From the NCBI GenBank assembly GCA_949358305.1, contig OX442322.1, positions 2,976,001-3,040,000 on the forward strand: DNA of 64,000 nt. Reading direction: 5' to 3'. The stretch comes from Strigamia acuminata (taxonomy: Eukaryota > Arthropoda > Chilopoda > Geophilomorpha > Linotaeniidae). Positions within the stretch are counted from its first letter, which is position 1, and each line of letters opens with the position of its first letter. Made by a program: the position numbers and the translations under genes. Positions 1-9,978 of this stretch are shown piece after piece. The notes beneath the pieces were generated by a model that did no database searches, was not told where the DNA came from, and saw only the letters and a list, made by a program, of their open reading frames with translations.

Positions 1-1174
1 AGAATTAGGTAGTAAACCGGATAAGACAACATTTAAAACATATTTAACATGTTTTAATAACTGTAAACTAAAGTGAATTCAATATATAAATAATAATTTA
101 TATATTAAATCACTTAAAAAATGATCAAAAATCAAAATTACCGCTAACACGAGAACGCCATCTATTGACGAAATAATCGTCCTTAACTAGCAAAGTGTAT
201 GACAGTGTAACCGTCACACGTCAAAAAACAATCGGTTAGGTATAAATACCTAATCTATCTAATTCTTGTTTGAAAGTTTGAATAAACTAGAAATCATATA
301 ATTATTTATGCCTAACAATGTCAGAATATTTAAATAATGTTCGAATCCAGTTTTTCAGAAGATTCTAAAGAATATTCTGAAGAAACGGAGGGGGAGGAAA
401 TACAAGAAACCTTGTATAATACAGCAACAATCGTAAAATATGATTATTTACAAAAAATTGATGGAGTTACGATCGAAATTCCCATCAAAAATCGTTTATA
501 AATAAAATATCTATAGGATATAGTTTAAACTTAGTTAAAACTTAGTTAAAACTAAAATTTTATTATTTGATAAATTCAAATAAAGAACGGAATACAGTTC
601 GAATGTAGCAAAGACTTTTGCTATTACGATTTCTTAGCAACGGTATTTTACAGGAAAGCTGCCCGAATCAAACGATTCAAGCGTACTTTTGTAGATTGTT
701 GTTAAACAATTTAAACCTTCACGAAAGTCGTTTTTACCGTGGTTTTATGAATAATTTCCATGAAATAATTGTTAGAAGTTTTGGTCAAAACTTTATTTTG
801 GGTTTATAAGTATAAATTCAGATGAAAATTCTTTCCCCAGTGATTAAAAATCACCAATAAAAAAATCACTAGTTTTAAGAAAACATGCGATAATTTTGGA
901 AATTTGAAAAATATCCATTTTGATTTTGTGACTACGTCATAATTCTGAAATCTGACAAGATTAAGGTTCCACGAAAATGGTGAAATCAACCAATCCAGGA
1001 CGAGATTAAGATCTCGCGAGACTAATGTTTGAAGTTTGACCAATCAGAGAGGTTTACCGAAGTACCCATACTTCAATTCGAACCAGTGTAACCATTGCTT
1101 CGTTTGCAATCCTCCTGGACGCTTGACTTCTTCGTTATCTTTGTGGACTTCGGAATTTTAATTTCTTGTTAAAG
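1..1174 (+). other. Non-coding region upstream of element A gag (leader, perhaps LTR end)
   Basis: AT-rich sequence in front of the gag of element A. A nine-base ACCGTCACA at 210-218 equals the end of element D's LTR, so the first ~218 bases could be the tail of A's 5' LTR. However, no tRNA-like TGG primer site follows it, and I could not find the 1-218 sequence again near A's 3' LTR, so this is weak. A TATAAATA lies near 241-248. Apart from a 54-codon ORF at 337-501 and chance ORFs I see nothing coding. Confidence 0.35.
337..501 (+). CDS. Small acidic hypothetical ORF (54 aa)
   Basis: ATG at 337, TAA at 499-501. The first half is very acidic and serine-rich (SEDSKEYSEETEGEE), followed by a more hydrophobic tail. 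No domain is recognised. It lies upstream of the element A gag and could be a remnant of a retroelement accessory ORF or chance. Unlike most ORFs in this spacer it has a clear compositional bias, which is the only reason to list it. Confidence 0.2.
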   Translation: MFESSFSEDSKEYSEETEGEEIQETLYNTATIVKYDYLQKIDGVTIEIPIKNRL

Positions 1175-1500
1175 ATGACTAGTAACCAACATCCGATGAA
1201 TACGCGTGGTAAGAAAGGAATGACTTGTTTGACCGGTAGAATAAATTGAACCGGATTTGTGCCAGTTTCTAATGAAACTGAATTGGTAGATAAAGTGGTA
1301 AACCACGTGGTCGGTAATGGTGTTTCGAATGAAACAACGGAACCGATCAGAATTATAGATCCTAACTTGATTCACACTGAACCAAATCCTTCTGTAGAAG
1401 AAAACCTTCCATTGGATGGATCACATTTAGGTCCGACCGGATTTTTATTTTGTACTAATCATGGTTTGAATCCAAACCAATTCCGATCAATCGTTGAAAT
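1175..1500 (+). pseudogene. gag: Element A gag, 5' part (disrupted by Copia insertion)
   Basis: ATG at 1175 opens a frame that meets an in-frame TGA at 1244-1246 and then stays open to the Copia insertion at 1500/1501. The segment ending in FCTNHGLNPNQFRSIVE resembles the gag N-terminus of element D (FCTHYELDRTQFKTIIE), so A belongs to the same Gypsy lineage. The frame resumes on the far side of the insertion at 32737, after the GAAAT duplication (1496-1500 and 32732-32736). Gag would form the particle shell of the retrotransposon. This copy is dead: nonsense codon plus a 31-kb insertion. Confidence 0.8.
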
Positions 1501-1739
1501 TGTTAAATACAGCTCCTAAATTGTGTGAGTTGTATAAGTTGACAGTGGTGTAGAAAAACTCCAGATTTGTAAGAAAGCAAGCCAGGTGTTCACAGGTGTG
1601 AATCATAACACAGAGTGCTAGTTTATTCTCAAGTCATGTGACTCCCAAGGTATACAGAGCCACCTATAGGCATAATACATTATTATATGTGAGACATTGC
1701 AAACACTCGTAATGCTAAAAGCAATATCAAAGTAAATAC
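1501..1739 (-). repeat. Copia 3' LTR, outer part (interrupted by element B)
   Basis: 239 bp matching the start of the intact LTR at 32415 with three substitutions. The element B insertion splits it at 1739/1740 with TSD ATAC (1736-1739 and 15256-15259). The remainder of the LTR is at 15260-15337, giving the same 317 bp as the intact partner. Confidence 0.95.
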
Positions 1740-2735
1740 TGTGGTGACCCGACTGGGGTGGGGCACGAAGAGTTTCTCTCGTGGCCTACATACGGGTAAA
1801 GAAGGGGAGTCGCACGCGCGCCTCCCTTCCCTCAGAGCATTGACATCCAGTCAATGGACGGGCGTCTGCCCTGGGGGAGTGGGGGAGATTCGTCTTCTCC
1901 ACTATTGGGTGGCTTTAGTCACCTGTCACCCCCCGCTTTGTGCAAAGGAATTCGCCTTGCACTGAGCGGGCAGAACCAACACAAAAATCAACCAAGATAC
2001 ACGTAAAAGCCAAACGTCCTAAAACGATCAAGCCTAAGTACAAAGACTTCAGGAGTGACCTAGGACAAGGGACTTTCAACGTGAGTACGATTGATTTGTG
2101 TTAACCTCCGCAGAGTAACCTGCGAAACAAGATTACCACACTATTTTAGCAAGCCAGCTAGAAATAGTAAACCTACTCCAATTTAGCGAGTTGTGCAGAC
2201 AAACGGTCGCACAAGCCTAAATTGCAGTAACCACGACGAGCGTTCCCGCCGCTGTGTGTATCGCCGGGAACCACCAAGCGTCCGCCGCTGTGTGATCGCC
2301 GGACACCTACAAAAAACCCTAAACCTAGACAACAGACCAGAAGTAAGACCTTTCAGGCATTCACTCGCGCCCGACCAGCGTGAGCCCGAAGGACCGAACG
2401 AGAAACGTGAGACGAGGACGCCATTCATTGCCACGCCGGCCCAAGACGACACCACGTTGCCACGCGGACGCCATCTTGGATCCACAGCGACAAAGGACGA
2501 CCTCGACCAGTTTCCCGCCAACTTCACACCCCTTTCCTTTTACCTTTTTATTCCCTTACATATTTTATTCCCTTTTAACTGTATATTCCCGTATAATAAA
2601 TACATTTATTATATTTACCTTTTACATTGTCTTGCCGTGTTACATTATTTGGGTAACCGCTTGAGTAAAGCAGTATTGCGAGATTAGAGAGTGACTCATA
2701 CCACGTATTAGCGACAGACCGAGTTGAGCGCGACA
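1740..2735 (+). repeat. Element B 5' LTR
   Basis: 996 bp, TG...CA ends. An AATAAA-rich stretch near 2593-2612 is a plausible polyadenylation signal, followed by a T-rich region. The ORFs inside (for example 2193-2687) recur identically in the 3' LTR and look like chance frames through GC-rich sequence. The LTR contains a YY1-like CCAAGATGGCG (minus strand, 2469-2479) and two stem-loops at 2242-2304. Confidence 0.95.
2242..2304 (+). other. Two tandem stem-loops with a conserved loop in the B LTR
   Basis: Hairpin 1 pairs GTTCCCG (2242-2248) with CGGGAAC (2265-2271). Hairpin 2 pairs GTCCG (2280-2284) with CGGAC (2300-2304). The loops are nearly identical (CCGCTGTGTG, optional T, ATCGC) while the stems differ yet remain complementary. 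This suggests an RNA structure, perhaps in the genomic RNA leader. The same pair occurs in the 3' LTR at about 14762-14824. Confidence 0.6.
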
Positions 2736-2737
2736 CG

Positions 2738-2755
2738 TGGGGGCCTGTCCGGGAT
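2738..2755 (+). promoter_or_regulatory. Element B primer-binding site (tRNA-Pro-like)
   Basis: TGGGGGCCTGTCCGGGAT begins two bases after the LTR end. It matches the standard tRNA-Pro primer site (TGGGGGCTCGTCCGGGAT) at 16 of 18 positions. Element C carries the exact version. It would prime minus-strand reverse transcription. Confidence 0.8.
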
Positions 2756-2803
2756 CGATTTAAACGACTCGAATAGAACTTGAGATCATTTTCATACCCA
2801 AAA

Positions 2804-5800
2804 ATGGCAGACAATATCCGAGTAACGGATTCCGACTCCGACGCAAACAAGAGAGCCGGTAGCCGTAAAGGCGCCGATTATCATTTGCGATCTGGAGGTC
2901 CCTTACCCAAAGCCTCAGCGCACGAAGCGAGGCAAAAACGGCGCGAGCCTAAACCCGATCGCAGAAGCGCATCAGAGGCATCGCACCCGTCTCGTTCCGA
3001 GACGAGGCAGCGATTGGACGAGACAGAGCGGGGTGAAGAGCAATCTCACTCCAAACTGCCGCGTTCTAACCGTGACGGCGAGACGAGCGGAAACGAGGTT
3101 TTATCCCGTAACCCATCGCCTCGTCTAACGCACGACACCGAGGTGGGCAGTCCGAAAGCGGCGTCTCCGATACAAAAGACGGCCTCAAACACGACAGCTA
3201 ATTCGGCACTAAACACGCCAATTACGCAAAGCCGCCCAGCTTCGGTCAGGTCCGAAGGACACAAGTCCAATGCGTCAAAAACTGAGCGTGTTCCGAGCCA
3301 GCCTTACAGCGTCTCGGCCACATTGGTTGACACGATGCAGTTGGCACAGGCAGAAGGTGTACGATACACTCTGCCAACGGGAAAAATAACTGTGTACGAA
3401 ACATTACAAATCGTACGTGCAGCTTTAAGAGCGCACAGGTTATCCCCGGAAATCACCGTTGTTGAAGGCGCATACGCTCAACAAATGGTAGACTCCGCTC
3501 AATTCGAAGCGGATGCCGAGAATGAGGCCCGACAAGCCATCCGCGAGAGAAAGCGGAAGCTGGCGGAAAGAGAAGCGCGAGCTCTCGAGTACGGCAAATC
3601 CCAGCGCGTTCCGACTACTCCAGAAGAAGTCGAAATAGTTGATCGAGCCTTACATGCACATCGTTATGCATTCCGTTCTCAACAAGAAGCTGAACAAGCT
3701 TTCATGACTAGGCTGCAACGAGACAAACCAAAATCCGTTCGCAAGCCAGAAGTTAGCTCGTCCGAATTGTCCGACGAGAGCGTAGAAGGCGACCCGAAGC
3801 GCACGCCGAAGGTCAGCCCCAAACCCGAGCGAAAAAAGGAAGTGCCAGTCACTCCACGCAAACGGGAAGTCTCGACCGAACAACGCGTTCGACCTCGCAT
3901 GATGGCGTTAGACGATAACACTAACAACGCTATCAACCGATTAATAAATGCGAACAACGCGCGTCGTAACGAAGAACAGACTCACACGAGCCGACAACGC
4001 GACGACCCGCGGGGTAACGACTGGCAACAGCCGGTACCCATCCTCAAAGACGACGGACCTTCGAGAAAACCTTCCGAAGACCGCACATCGTCACGAGAGG
4101 AACGTCAACGCGAAAGAGGACAGCAACAGTATCACTACGGAAACAGTGATTCGTCGTCGGATGAACTGGAGTCGAATGCACCCAGTCATCACGATTCGGA
4201 GAGAGGTTCCGGAGAAAGACGAAGGGAAAGAGAACGCGATGAACGCAGGGAAAGGGAACGTGACGACCGTCGTAGGGGCCGGAAAGAGTCAAACTCTTCA
4301 CGGCGCAACCCGCCACGCCGCTCACCGTCTCCCGACCCCAGCTCCGACCCCTCGTCCAACGACGACAGACGAAATGATAAGTCAAGTAATCGCCGGAAGA
4401 GATCCAACTCTCCGCGCGATAGAGAGAAACGACGTCGATCGGAAAATAGCGACCACCGACGGGAGGAGTTTCAGGACCTTCCCCGACAAAGCGCGTTTAC
4501 CGATTCGACGGGTCGGCAGTATACGATGGGAGAGCTTGGAAGAGCCCTGCTTGGCTCGTTAAAAGCCGAAGGAATCGATCTGAGCAAACGAAATGATCGT
4601 AATCGTAACACTGGTGACCGCGTAAAGAAAAAATACGCTGTCTCCCGACGTGACACCATGAGTGTTACCGGGAATATTAGGTGGCAATTTTATATTCAGA
4701 ACCGTTTCGACGGGTCATGGAAAGCGGGAGATCGCTTCCTTGACGAAGTAATTCGGATTAAGACTGCCACTAAAGCCACCGTAGGAGACATGCTCACCCA
4801 CGGTATTGTCGAGCTAATGACAGGCTCGGCACGTGAGTGGTACCAAGGATTGAAAGGCGTCAATTGGGACGACTTTTTAATGAGATTCGACCTGCGCTAC
4901 GGCGAGACACCCGAAGAGGTGAGCCGAAAGATGCGAGGTCTTCGCCAGATGCCTGGTGAAACCATAATGGATTACGACATTCGCGCCAGATTGTTGTTCG
5001 AAAAGGCCCCGATGGAATTTCATGCCACGGGATTCAACCTTTTCTTTCTCGGCGGTTTGTCGGAATACTCGCAACGGGTGCTACTTGAAGAAAGGGCACC
5101 GACAGGAGGCAGCTACGAAGAAATGAGCGCCTTCCTGTTCGAGAACACGATAGATATCGAGAAGAGATATTATTCCGCTTTACCAGAAGCGGAGAAAGCA
5201 GCAACCGCTAAACGTCTCAAGTTGAGTGCGGAAAGATATGGGGCGACAGACAAAATCATGCGCCCTACTGAATATCTTAGCGGTATAATGGAGCTGGCAG
5301 AAGCTAGCGTTGGTTTACAAATAAAAAATAAACTGACATCCACGCTGCCTTCCAACCCATTGGCCGCCCCTAAAAAGGCACCGACAGCGTCAGCCATGCA
5401 AGCGACACTGGAGGAGGTCAAGGAGGGGGAGGAAGCCGAACAAAATGTCGGAAAATCAGACGAAAAAGAAGAAAAAGACGATTATTCGACGGACGAAGAA
5501 ATACGAAGCTATCGCGATACCTTATCAACGGGTTGCGATGAGGAAGGACCGCTAGTACATCTCATCCATCGAGATAGAGCGGTAGAAGAATTTCGCGCCA
5601 GGTTAAAACCAAATGCCGGCCGAATTCCGAAGTATTTTCGAAAAAATTACACGCCACCGTCGAAAGTAGACCCTGAAAAAAAGAAATCGATTGAAGCCCC
5701 AAGAGACAAATCAAATATTCGTTGTTTTAAGTGTAACCAACCGGGTCACTATTCCAATGAGTGCCCAAGAACAGCGAAAGAAGACGCTAAGTTTGACGCG

Positions 5801-5884
5801 ATAATGAAGCAGATGGCAGAGATTAAACTCGCCATGGCAAAAAACGAGTCAAAAAACGAGTCAGCGCAGGCGGCGAAGAAATAA
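2804..5884 (+). CDS. gag: Element B Gag polyprotein
   Basis: 1026 aa from the ATG at 2804 (MADNIRVTD); the upstream extension of the frame lacks an ATG. The first ~600 residues are highly charged and predicted disordered, rich in Arg, Glu, Ser and Pro, with RRERERDERRERERDDRR-type stretches. A gag capsid-like region follows (VTHGIVELMTGSAREWYQ-type segment near 4795-4850, with the NWDDF and RYGE blocks seen also in C). A CCHC zinc knuckle CFKCNQPGHYSNEC lies at about 5731-5772 for RNA binding. Gag is much longer than the usual 300-500 aa because of the disordered N-terminus. The frame ends at TAA 5882-5884 just after two slippery heptamers that lead into pol. Confidence 0.92.
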   Translation: MADNIRVTDSDSDANKRAGSRKGADYHLRSGGPLPKASAHEARQKRREPKPDRRSASEASHPSRSETRQRLDETERGEEQSHSKLPRSNRDGETSGNEVLSRNPSPRLTHDTEVGSPKAASPIQKTASNTTANSALNTPITQSRPASVRSEGHKSNASKTERVPSQPYSVSATLVDTMQLAQAEGVRYTLPTGKITVYETLQIVRAALRAHRLSPEITVVEGAYAQQMVDSAQFEADAENEARQAIRERKRKLAEREARALEYGKSQRVPTTPEEVEIVDRALHAHRYAFRSQQEAEQAFMTRLQRDKPKSVRKPEVSSSELSDESVEGDPKRTPKVSPKPERKKEVPVTPRKREVSTEQRVRPRMMALDDNTNNAINRLINANNARRNEEQTHTSRQRDDPRGNDWQQPVPILKDDGPSRKPSEDRTSSREERQRERGQQQYHYGNSDSSSDELESNAPSHHDSERGSGERRRERERDERRERERDDRRRGRKESNSSRRNPPRRSPSPDPSSDPSSNDDRRNDKSSNRRKRSNSPRDREKRRRSENSDHRREEFQDLPRQSAFTDSTGRQYTMGELGRALLGSLKAEGIDLSKRNDRNRNTGDRVKKKYAVSRRDTMSVTGNIRWQFYIQNRFDGSWKAGDRFLDEVIRIKTATKATVGDMLTHGIVELMTGSAREWYQGLKGVNWDDFLMRFDLRYGETPEEVSRKMRGLRQMPGETIMDYDIRARLLFEKAPMEFHATGFNLFFLGGLSEYSQRVLLEERAPTGGSYEEMSAFLFENTIDIEKRYYSALPEAEKAATAKRLKLSAERYGATDKIMRPTEYLSGIMELAEASVGLQIKNKLTSTLPSNPLAAPKKAPTASAMQATLEEVKEGEEAEQNVGKSDEKEEKDDYSTDEEIRSYRDTLSTGCDEEGPLVHLIHRDRAVEEFRARLKPNAGRIPKYFRKNYTPPSKVDPEKKKSIEAPRDKSNIRCFKCNQPGHYSNECPRTAKEDAKFDAIMKQMAEIKLAMAKNESKNESAQAAKK
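5839..5857 (+). promoter_or_regulatory. Tandem -1 ribosomal frameshift heptamers in B
   Basis: Two A AAA AAC heptamers, 5839-5845 and 5851-5857, both in the gag phase X XXY YYZ (gcA AAA AAC gag tcA AAA AAC). Pol lies in the -1 frame, which is open from 5827, so a slip at either site gives a Gag-Pol fusion. Such duplication is unusual. C and D have a single heptamer of the same sequence. Confidence 0.85.
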
Positions 5885-8800
5885 CTTCTCGACCGTCTGC
5901 GCCATTCATGAAGAAGAAGGGGTTTAACAAAGGGTTCGATAAACCGCCACCAGTCAAAGAAATGGGTAGTGACATAGCTAACGCCCAGATCCAAGACAGG
6001 GCCAACAACGCTTTGCAGGTAATTACCGCAAACGCTGAGGCTGAGGCGGAAGAACCAAACCTACTGCTTGAAGAATTACCTCAAGTAGTCGAAGACACAG
6101 AAGAATTTCGTGTTTTCATGTGCAACGTGGCGGTCGAATATACCAGCCGCCTATGTATGCTGCCCATGACAATAGAACGCGAAAAAATTATGGGACTGCT
6201 AGACTCGGGAGCAGATCGCTCGTTCGTTTCCGAAGACATAGTAGCATCATTGGGTCTCACCGATAAGATAAAAGGCGTTAATAAAAATGTACGTCTAAAA
6301 ACCGCCAACGGAATGGCGCGTCCAAAAGGAGTTATATTATTGACCATGGAGTGGCTCGGAGGGGTAGAACAGCACCCTTTCCTGGTCCTGCCCACGTGCG
6401 ACAGAATTTTTCTGTTGGGCTTAGACCTCATGGCGTCAATGGAAATACAACCAAATCCAATAACGAAATCTTGGAATTATATCAGAAATGATAGAGAAAG
6501 ACCCGCAATTGTCGTGCCACCAGCTCTTATCAAAGAAGCGGCCGACAAGACACAGTGGGAGAAAGGCCTAAAGAAATTCGTTCAAGACTACAATTTTAAA
6601 GCATTCGTAGCAGAATTGCAACGGGACAATGTAGTGGAAACGCTTGTCGCCGACGCCGCTTTAGAATTAAACGAAGCGGCAGCCCTACGAAGGGTCCTAC
6701 TTAAATATGAGGGGATCCTGTCGAAAAAACCGGGCCGAACGAATAGGGCTATTCACGAGATTAAATTGACGGATAATAAACCTATACGAGTTGCGTATAA
6801 GGGAATGAATCCGCAAAAACGTGAAATAGTGCAAAAAATGTGCCAAGAAATGCTAGACAGTGGCATTGTCTCCGAGGCCCAGGGAGAATACGCGACGCGA
6901 GTTGTGCTCGTGATGCGCCCGGGCTCGGACCCACGCCTATGCATTGATTACCGCCCATTAAACGCGGTGACAGAGATAGATCCCATACAGATGCCGTCTA
7001 TCGAATCCATTTTGAGAGAGCTTAGCCCCTTTTCTTGGGTTACGACGATGGATCTGTCGAAGGGATACTGGCAAGTTGAGATGAGGCCAGAGGATAAGCT
7101 AAAAACAGCATTTTACTCGCCAATTGGACGGTTGATGTTCAACGTCATGCCGTTTGGTTTAGTGAATGCTCCCAGTACCTTTCAGAGACTAATCGAAAGC
7201 GTATTGGGTGATATCCTGCATCAGTTCGTGTGGGCATACCTAGATGACATAGTTATTGCCTCTAAAACATTCGAAGAGCACATTGAGCACATCGACCAAG
7301 TGCTCACCCGGCTGGCGAAAGCTGGGTTACACGTTCATCCGGGCAAGAGCAAGTTCTGCCGAAAGGAGCTTGCCTTCCTGGGTTATTGCATTGGAGTCAA
7401 CGGTTTAGCTATTGGCCCCGAAAAAATCGATGCGATTAATCGTTTCCCACCACCCGAGGACGTTAAAGGTGTCCAACGGTTTATGGGAATGATAAACTTC
7501 TTCGGCAGGTTGCTACCGGGTCTAGCTGAAGTGGCAGCCCCAGTTACCGACCTCCTGAAGAATGAAAACGAATTTGTATGGTCAAATGAGTGCAACATCG
7601 CATTTAATGCGATAAAGAGGATGCTGACGGAAGTCGGCGTAATGCCTCTACCCGACTTAAACCGGCCGTTCATATTACATACGGACGCCAGCAGAGTTGG
7701 GTTAGGAGCGGCGTTGCTCCAAACACACGTGCGCGACGGAGTCGAACAAGACCTGCCGTGCATGTTTATAAGTCGCAAACTCCAAGGCGCTGAAAAAAAT
7801 TACAACGCCACAGAGTTGGAGTGTTTGGCAGTTGTGTGGGCTATAAGGAAATTCAGAGATTATCTCGAATATACCAAATTTGTAGTCCACACAGATCATC
7901 AAGCGTTACAATGGCTGATGAAATTAAAGGAGCCAGCCGGTCGACTAGCCAGATGGCAGTTAGAACTGATGGCATGCGACTTGACCATTCAATACAAGCC
8001 CGGCAAATATAACGTCGTGGCTGACGCTCTATCAAGGGCACCAGTGTCAGATCCTATCGACGCTGACGATGATGGCGAGGATGATTCCCGCATCATTTAC
8101 TGCCCGACGAGTTGTCACCGTTGGGATTTAAGGAAAATAAATGAAATTCCCACCGCGTCTCCAGCAGATGTAAAATTCTGTGGATTCTGGACGCGGTTAT
8201 ACCAACCAGCTGCTGACAATTACCCAAATGCAAAGAAGGAATTTAAGCTAGAGCGGAGAATAAATGACCCGCTTCTAAGCGCCTTCCACACTCATGTCGG
8301 CAAGCAAATGCGAAGCAATCCCCCGACAAGGGAGGAAATAATTGTGCAACAAAAATTAGACAAAAAATGTCAGGACAGAGCTAGATTCGTACTGACAGGA
8401 AAATATCCGCCCAACTTAACCAGAAGGCAGAAGCGTCGTTATGCACACGAATCCATAGATTACCTATTGGATGACGGCCTTTTGGTGAAACATCACCCAA
8501 ATCACCAAGATGACTTGAGTGAATCGGACACCGCAGTAAAGGTAGTAATACCTGCTTCCTTAATCGGTCGCGTGCTGTGGTTGTTACACGGGCACCCGCT
8601 TGCGAGCCATGCGGGAGTAAGCAGAACACTCTATCGTGCTACACAGCTTTTTCACTGGACAGGGATGAAAAAAGATATTGCTCTTTTTGTCCACCAATGT
8701 CAGCGATGTCAAGCGTGCAAGCCGAGGAGTAAATCACCATTCGAAACTATTTTCTTAGGGCCTTACGCGCCTTTTGATTGTTTAAGTGTCGATGTGATGG

Positions 8801-9978
8801 GCCCAAAACCCGTTACGGGAAATAAAAATGCGTACATTATCGTTATAATGGACGTGGCGACTCGTTGGCCCGAGTTGTACGCCGTCGCTAGACCTTCAGC
8901 AGAAAAAATCGTTGAATGTATCTACGACGTAGCGTTACGTTACGGATTTCCACGTAAAATGATATCCGACAACGGACCCCAATTTATCTCGAAAATTTGG
9001 GGTAAGTTTTGTGAGAAATTCGGGATTGTGGCGTCACATACTTCGACCTACAATCCCAGAACAAATCCCGTTGAGCGACTCAACAGGGACATTAAATATG
9101 CACTAAGCATATTCACTGACATCCACAATAGGTGGGATGAATACTTGAGGGAGATCGCGTTCAGCATACGAACAACAGTCTCGAGGACGAGAGATTTTTC
9201 TCCGGCCTACCTCAACTTCGCCCGGGAGCTACGAGTGCCTTGGGACCCACGAGTGGCAGAGTCAGTAAATGTGGTGGACCCCGAGAAACCACATGAGTAC
9301 GTGTATAAATTGGAGCAAACCATCTCCAACACGTACAAGCACATGATGGCGCACATTTTTAACATGCGCGACCGCATTTTACAAGATAAAAGCGGTGGAA
9401 AATTCGTGAATTTCGAGATTAATGATTTAGTGTGGAAGGACACACACATCCTCTCAAATGCAGCGAGAGGAATCACCGCCAGCTTGGCCGACAAAAGAGA
9501 CGGTCCGTATGTGATCATCGGCAAGCATGGCGGTAACGCGTATAAATTACGTAAGCTCGAGGACAATACCGAGCACAAATCGATCCAGGTACGAGAGTTA
9601 ACTCCGTACATTCCGGAATTCCCGCAAGAAATGTGGGCCAAGGGCCAAGTCAAGTCAAAAACTGACGGCCAAATCGTCGATATGTTCGCTGGCGAGTCGG
9701 AAAAAGCACCGCCAAGTGACAACGAGGAGTATTTCGACGCCCCTTCACCACCGGTAAACGAGATAGTTGAATCCGTTCCGGATCCAATTTTGGTCGGGGG
9801 GGAAACAGGAGAAACTCCTGAAACAAACACAAAAAACACGGATAAAAAAGAAAACAGTAATGAGGAGGTACAGACACAAAAAACAACAAAAAATATCGTA
9901 CCTGTCTCGACTCATCACCTGCGGCCCCGTGGAAGTAATCCGTTTATAAAAGACGGAAAGGTCGTAGGAAAGGAGTAG
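5845..9978 (+). CDS. pol: Element B Pol polyprotein (protease, RT, RNase H, integrase)
   Basis: Entered by -1 frameshift from gag; the first ATG is at 5908 (1356 aa from there). Residues counted from 5908: aspartic protease LLDSGADRSF about 97-106; reverse transcriptase with LCIDYRPLNAV, MPFGLVNAP and YLDD about 440-447; RNase H with HTDAS about 590 and ELECLAVVWAIRKF and TDHQAL downstream; integrase HHCC finger (HGHPLASHAG...CQRCQAC) about 893-938; DDE core with SVDVMG about 958, SDNGPQF about 1018 and VERLNRD about 1056; then a basic C-terminal segment with the THILSN and RDGPY blocks shared with D. No chromodomain is seen. The frame is uninterrupted, consistent with an active enzyme set that makes and inserts DNA copies. 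Confidence 0.95.
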   Translation, partial: RVKKRVSAGGEEITSRPSAPFMKKKGFNKGFDKPPPVKEMGSDIANAQIQDRANNALQVITANAEAEAEEPNLLLEELPQVVEDTEEFRVFMCNVAVEYTSRLCMLPMTIEREKIMGLLDSGADRSFVSEDIVASLGLTDKIKGVNKNVRLKTANGMARPKGVILLTMEWLGGVEQHPFLVLPTCDRIFLLGLDLMASMEIQPNPITKSWNYIRNDRERPAIVVPPALIKEAADKTQWEKGLKKFVQDYNFKAFVAELQRDNVVETLVADAALELNEAAALRRVLLKYEGILSKKPGRTNRAIHEIKLTDNKPIRVAYKGMNPQKREIVQKMCQEMLDSGIVSEAQGEYATRVVLVMRPGSDPRLCIDYRPLNAVTEIDPIQMPSIESILRELSPFSWVTTMDLSKGYWQVEMRPEDKLKTAFYSPIGRLMFNVMPFGLVNAPSTFQRLIESVLGDILHQFVWAYLDDIVIASKTFEEHIEHIDQVLTRLAKAGLHVHPGKSKFCRKELAFLGYCIGVNGLAIGPEKIDAINRFPPPEDVKGVQRFMGMINFFGRLLPGLAEVAAPVTDLLKNENEFVWSNECNIAFNAIKRMLTEVGVMPLPDLNRPFILHTDASRVGLGAALLQTHVRDGVEQDLPCMFISRKLQGAEKNYNATELECLAVVWAIRKFRDYLEYTKFVVHTDHQALQWLMKLKEPAGRLARWQLELMACDLTIQYKPGKYNVVADALSRAPVSDPIDADDDGEDDSRIIYCPTSCHRWDLRKINEIPTASPADVKFCGFWTRLYQPAADNYPNAKKEFKLERRINDPLLSAFHTHVGKQMRSNPPTREEIIVQQKLDKKCQDRARFVLTGKYPPNLTRRQKRRYAHESIDYLLDDGLLVKHHPNHQDDLSESDTAVKVVIPASLIGRVLWLLHGHPLASHAGVSRTLYRATQLFHWTGMKKDIALFVHQCQRCQACKPRSKSPFETIFLGPYAPFDCLSVDVMGPKPVTGNKNAYIIVIMDVATRWPELYAVARPSAEKIVECIYDVALRYGFPRKMISDNGPQFISKIWGKFCEKFGIVASHTSTYNPRTNPVERLNRDIKYALSIFTDIHNRWDEYLREIAFSIRTTVSRTRDFSPAYLNFARELRVPWDPRVAESVNVVDPEKPHEYVYKLEQTISNTYKHMMAHIFNMRDRILQDKSGGKFVNFEINDLVWKDTHILSNAARGITASLADKRDGPYVIIGKHGGNAYKLRKLEDNTEHKSIQVRELTPYIPEFPQEMWAKGQVKSKTDGQIVDMFAGESEKAPPSDNEEYFDAPSPPVNEIVESVPDPILVGGETGETPETNTKNTDKKENSNEEVQTQKTTKNIVPVSTHHLRPRGSNPFIKDGKVVGKE

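Noticed and set aside
210-218. ACCGTCACA as the end of A's 5' LTR
   Set aside because: It matches the D LTR end, but no primer site follows and the upstream 200 bases were not found again near A's 3' LTR, so the boundary is not called.
618-809. 63-codon ORF before element A gag
   Set aside because: No compositional or domain signal; AT-rich chance ORF.
2193-2687. 164-codon ORF in the B LTR
   Set aside because: It recurs in both LTRs, overlaps antisense and shifted ORFs of similar length, and shows hairpin repeats rather than protein-like composition.
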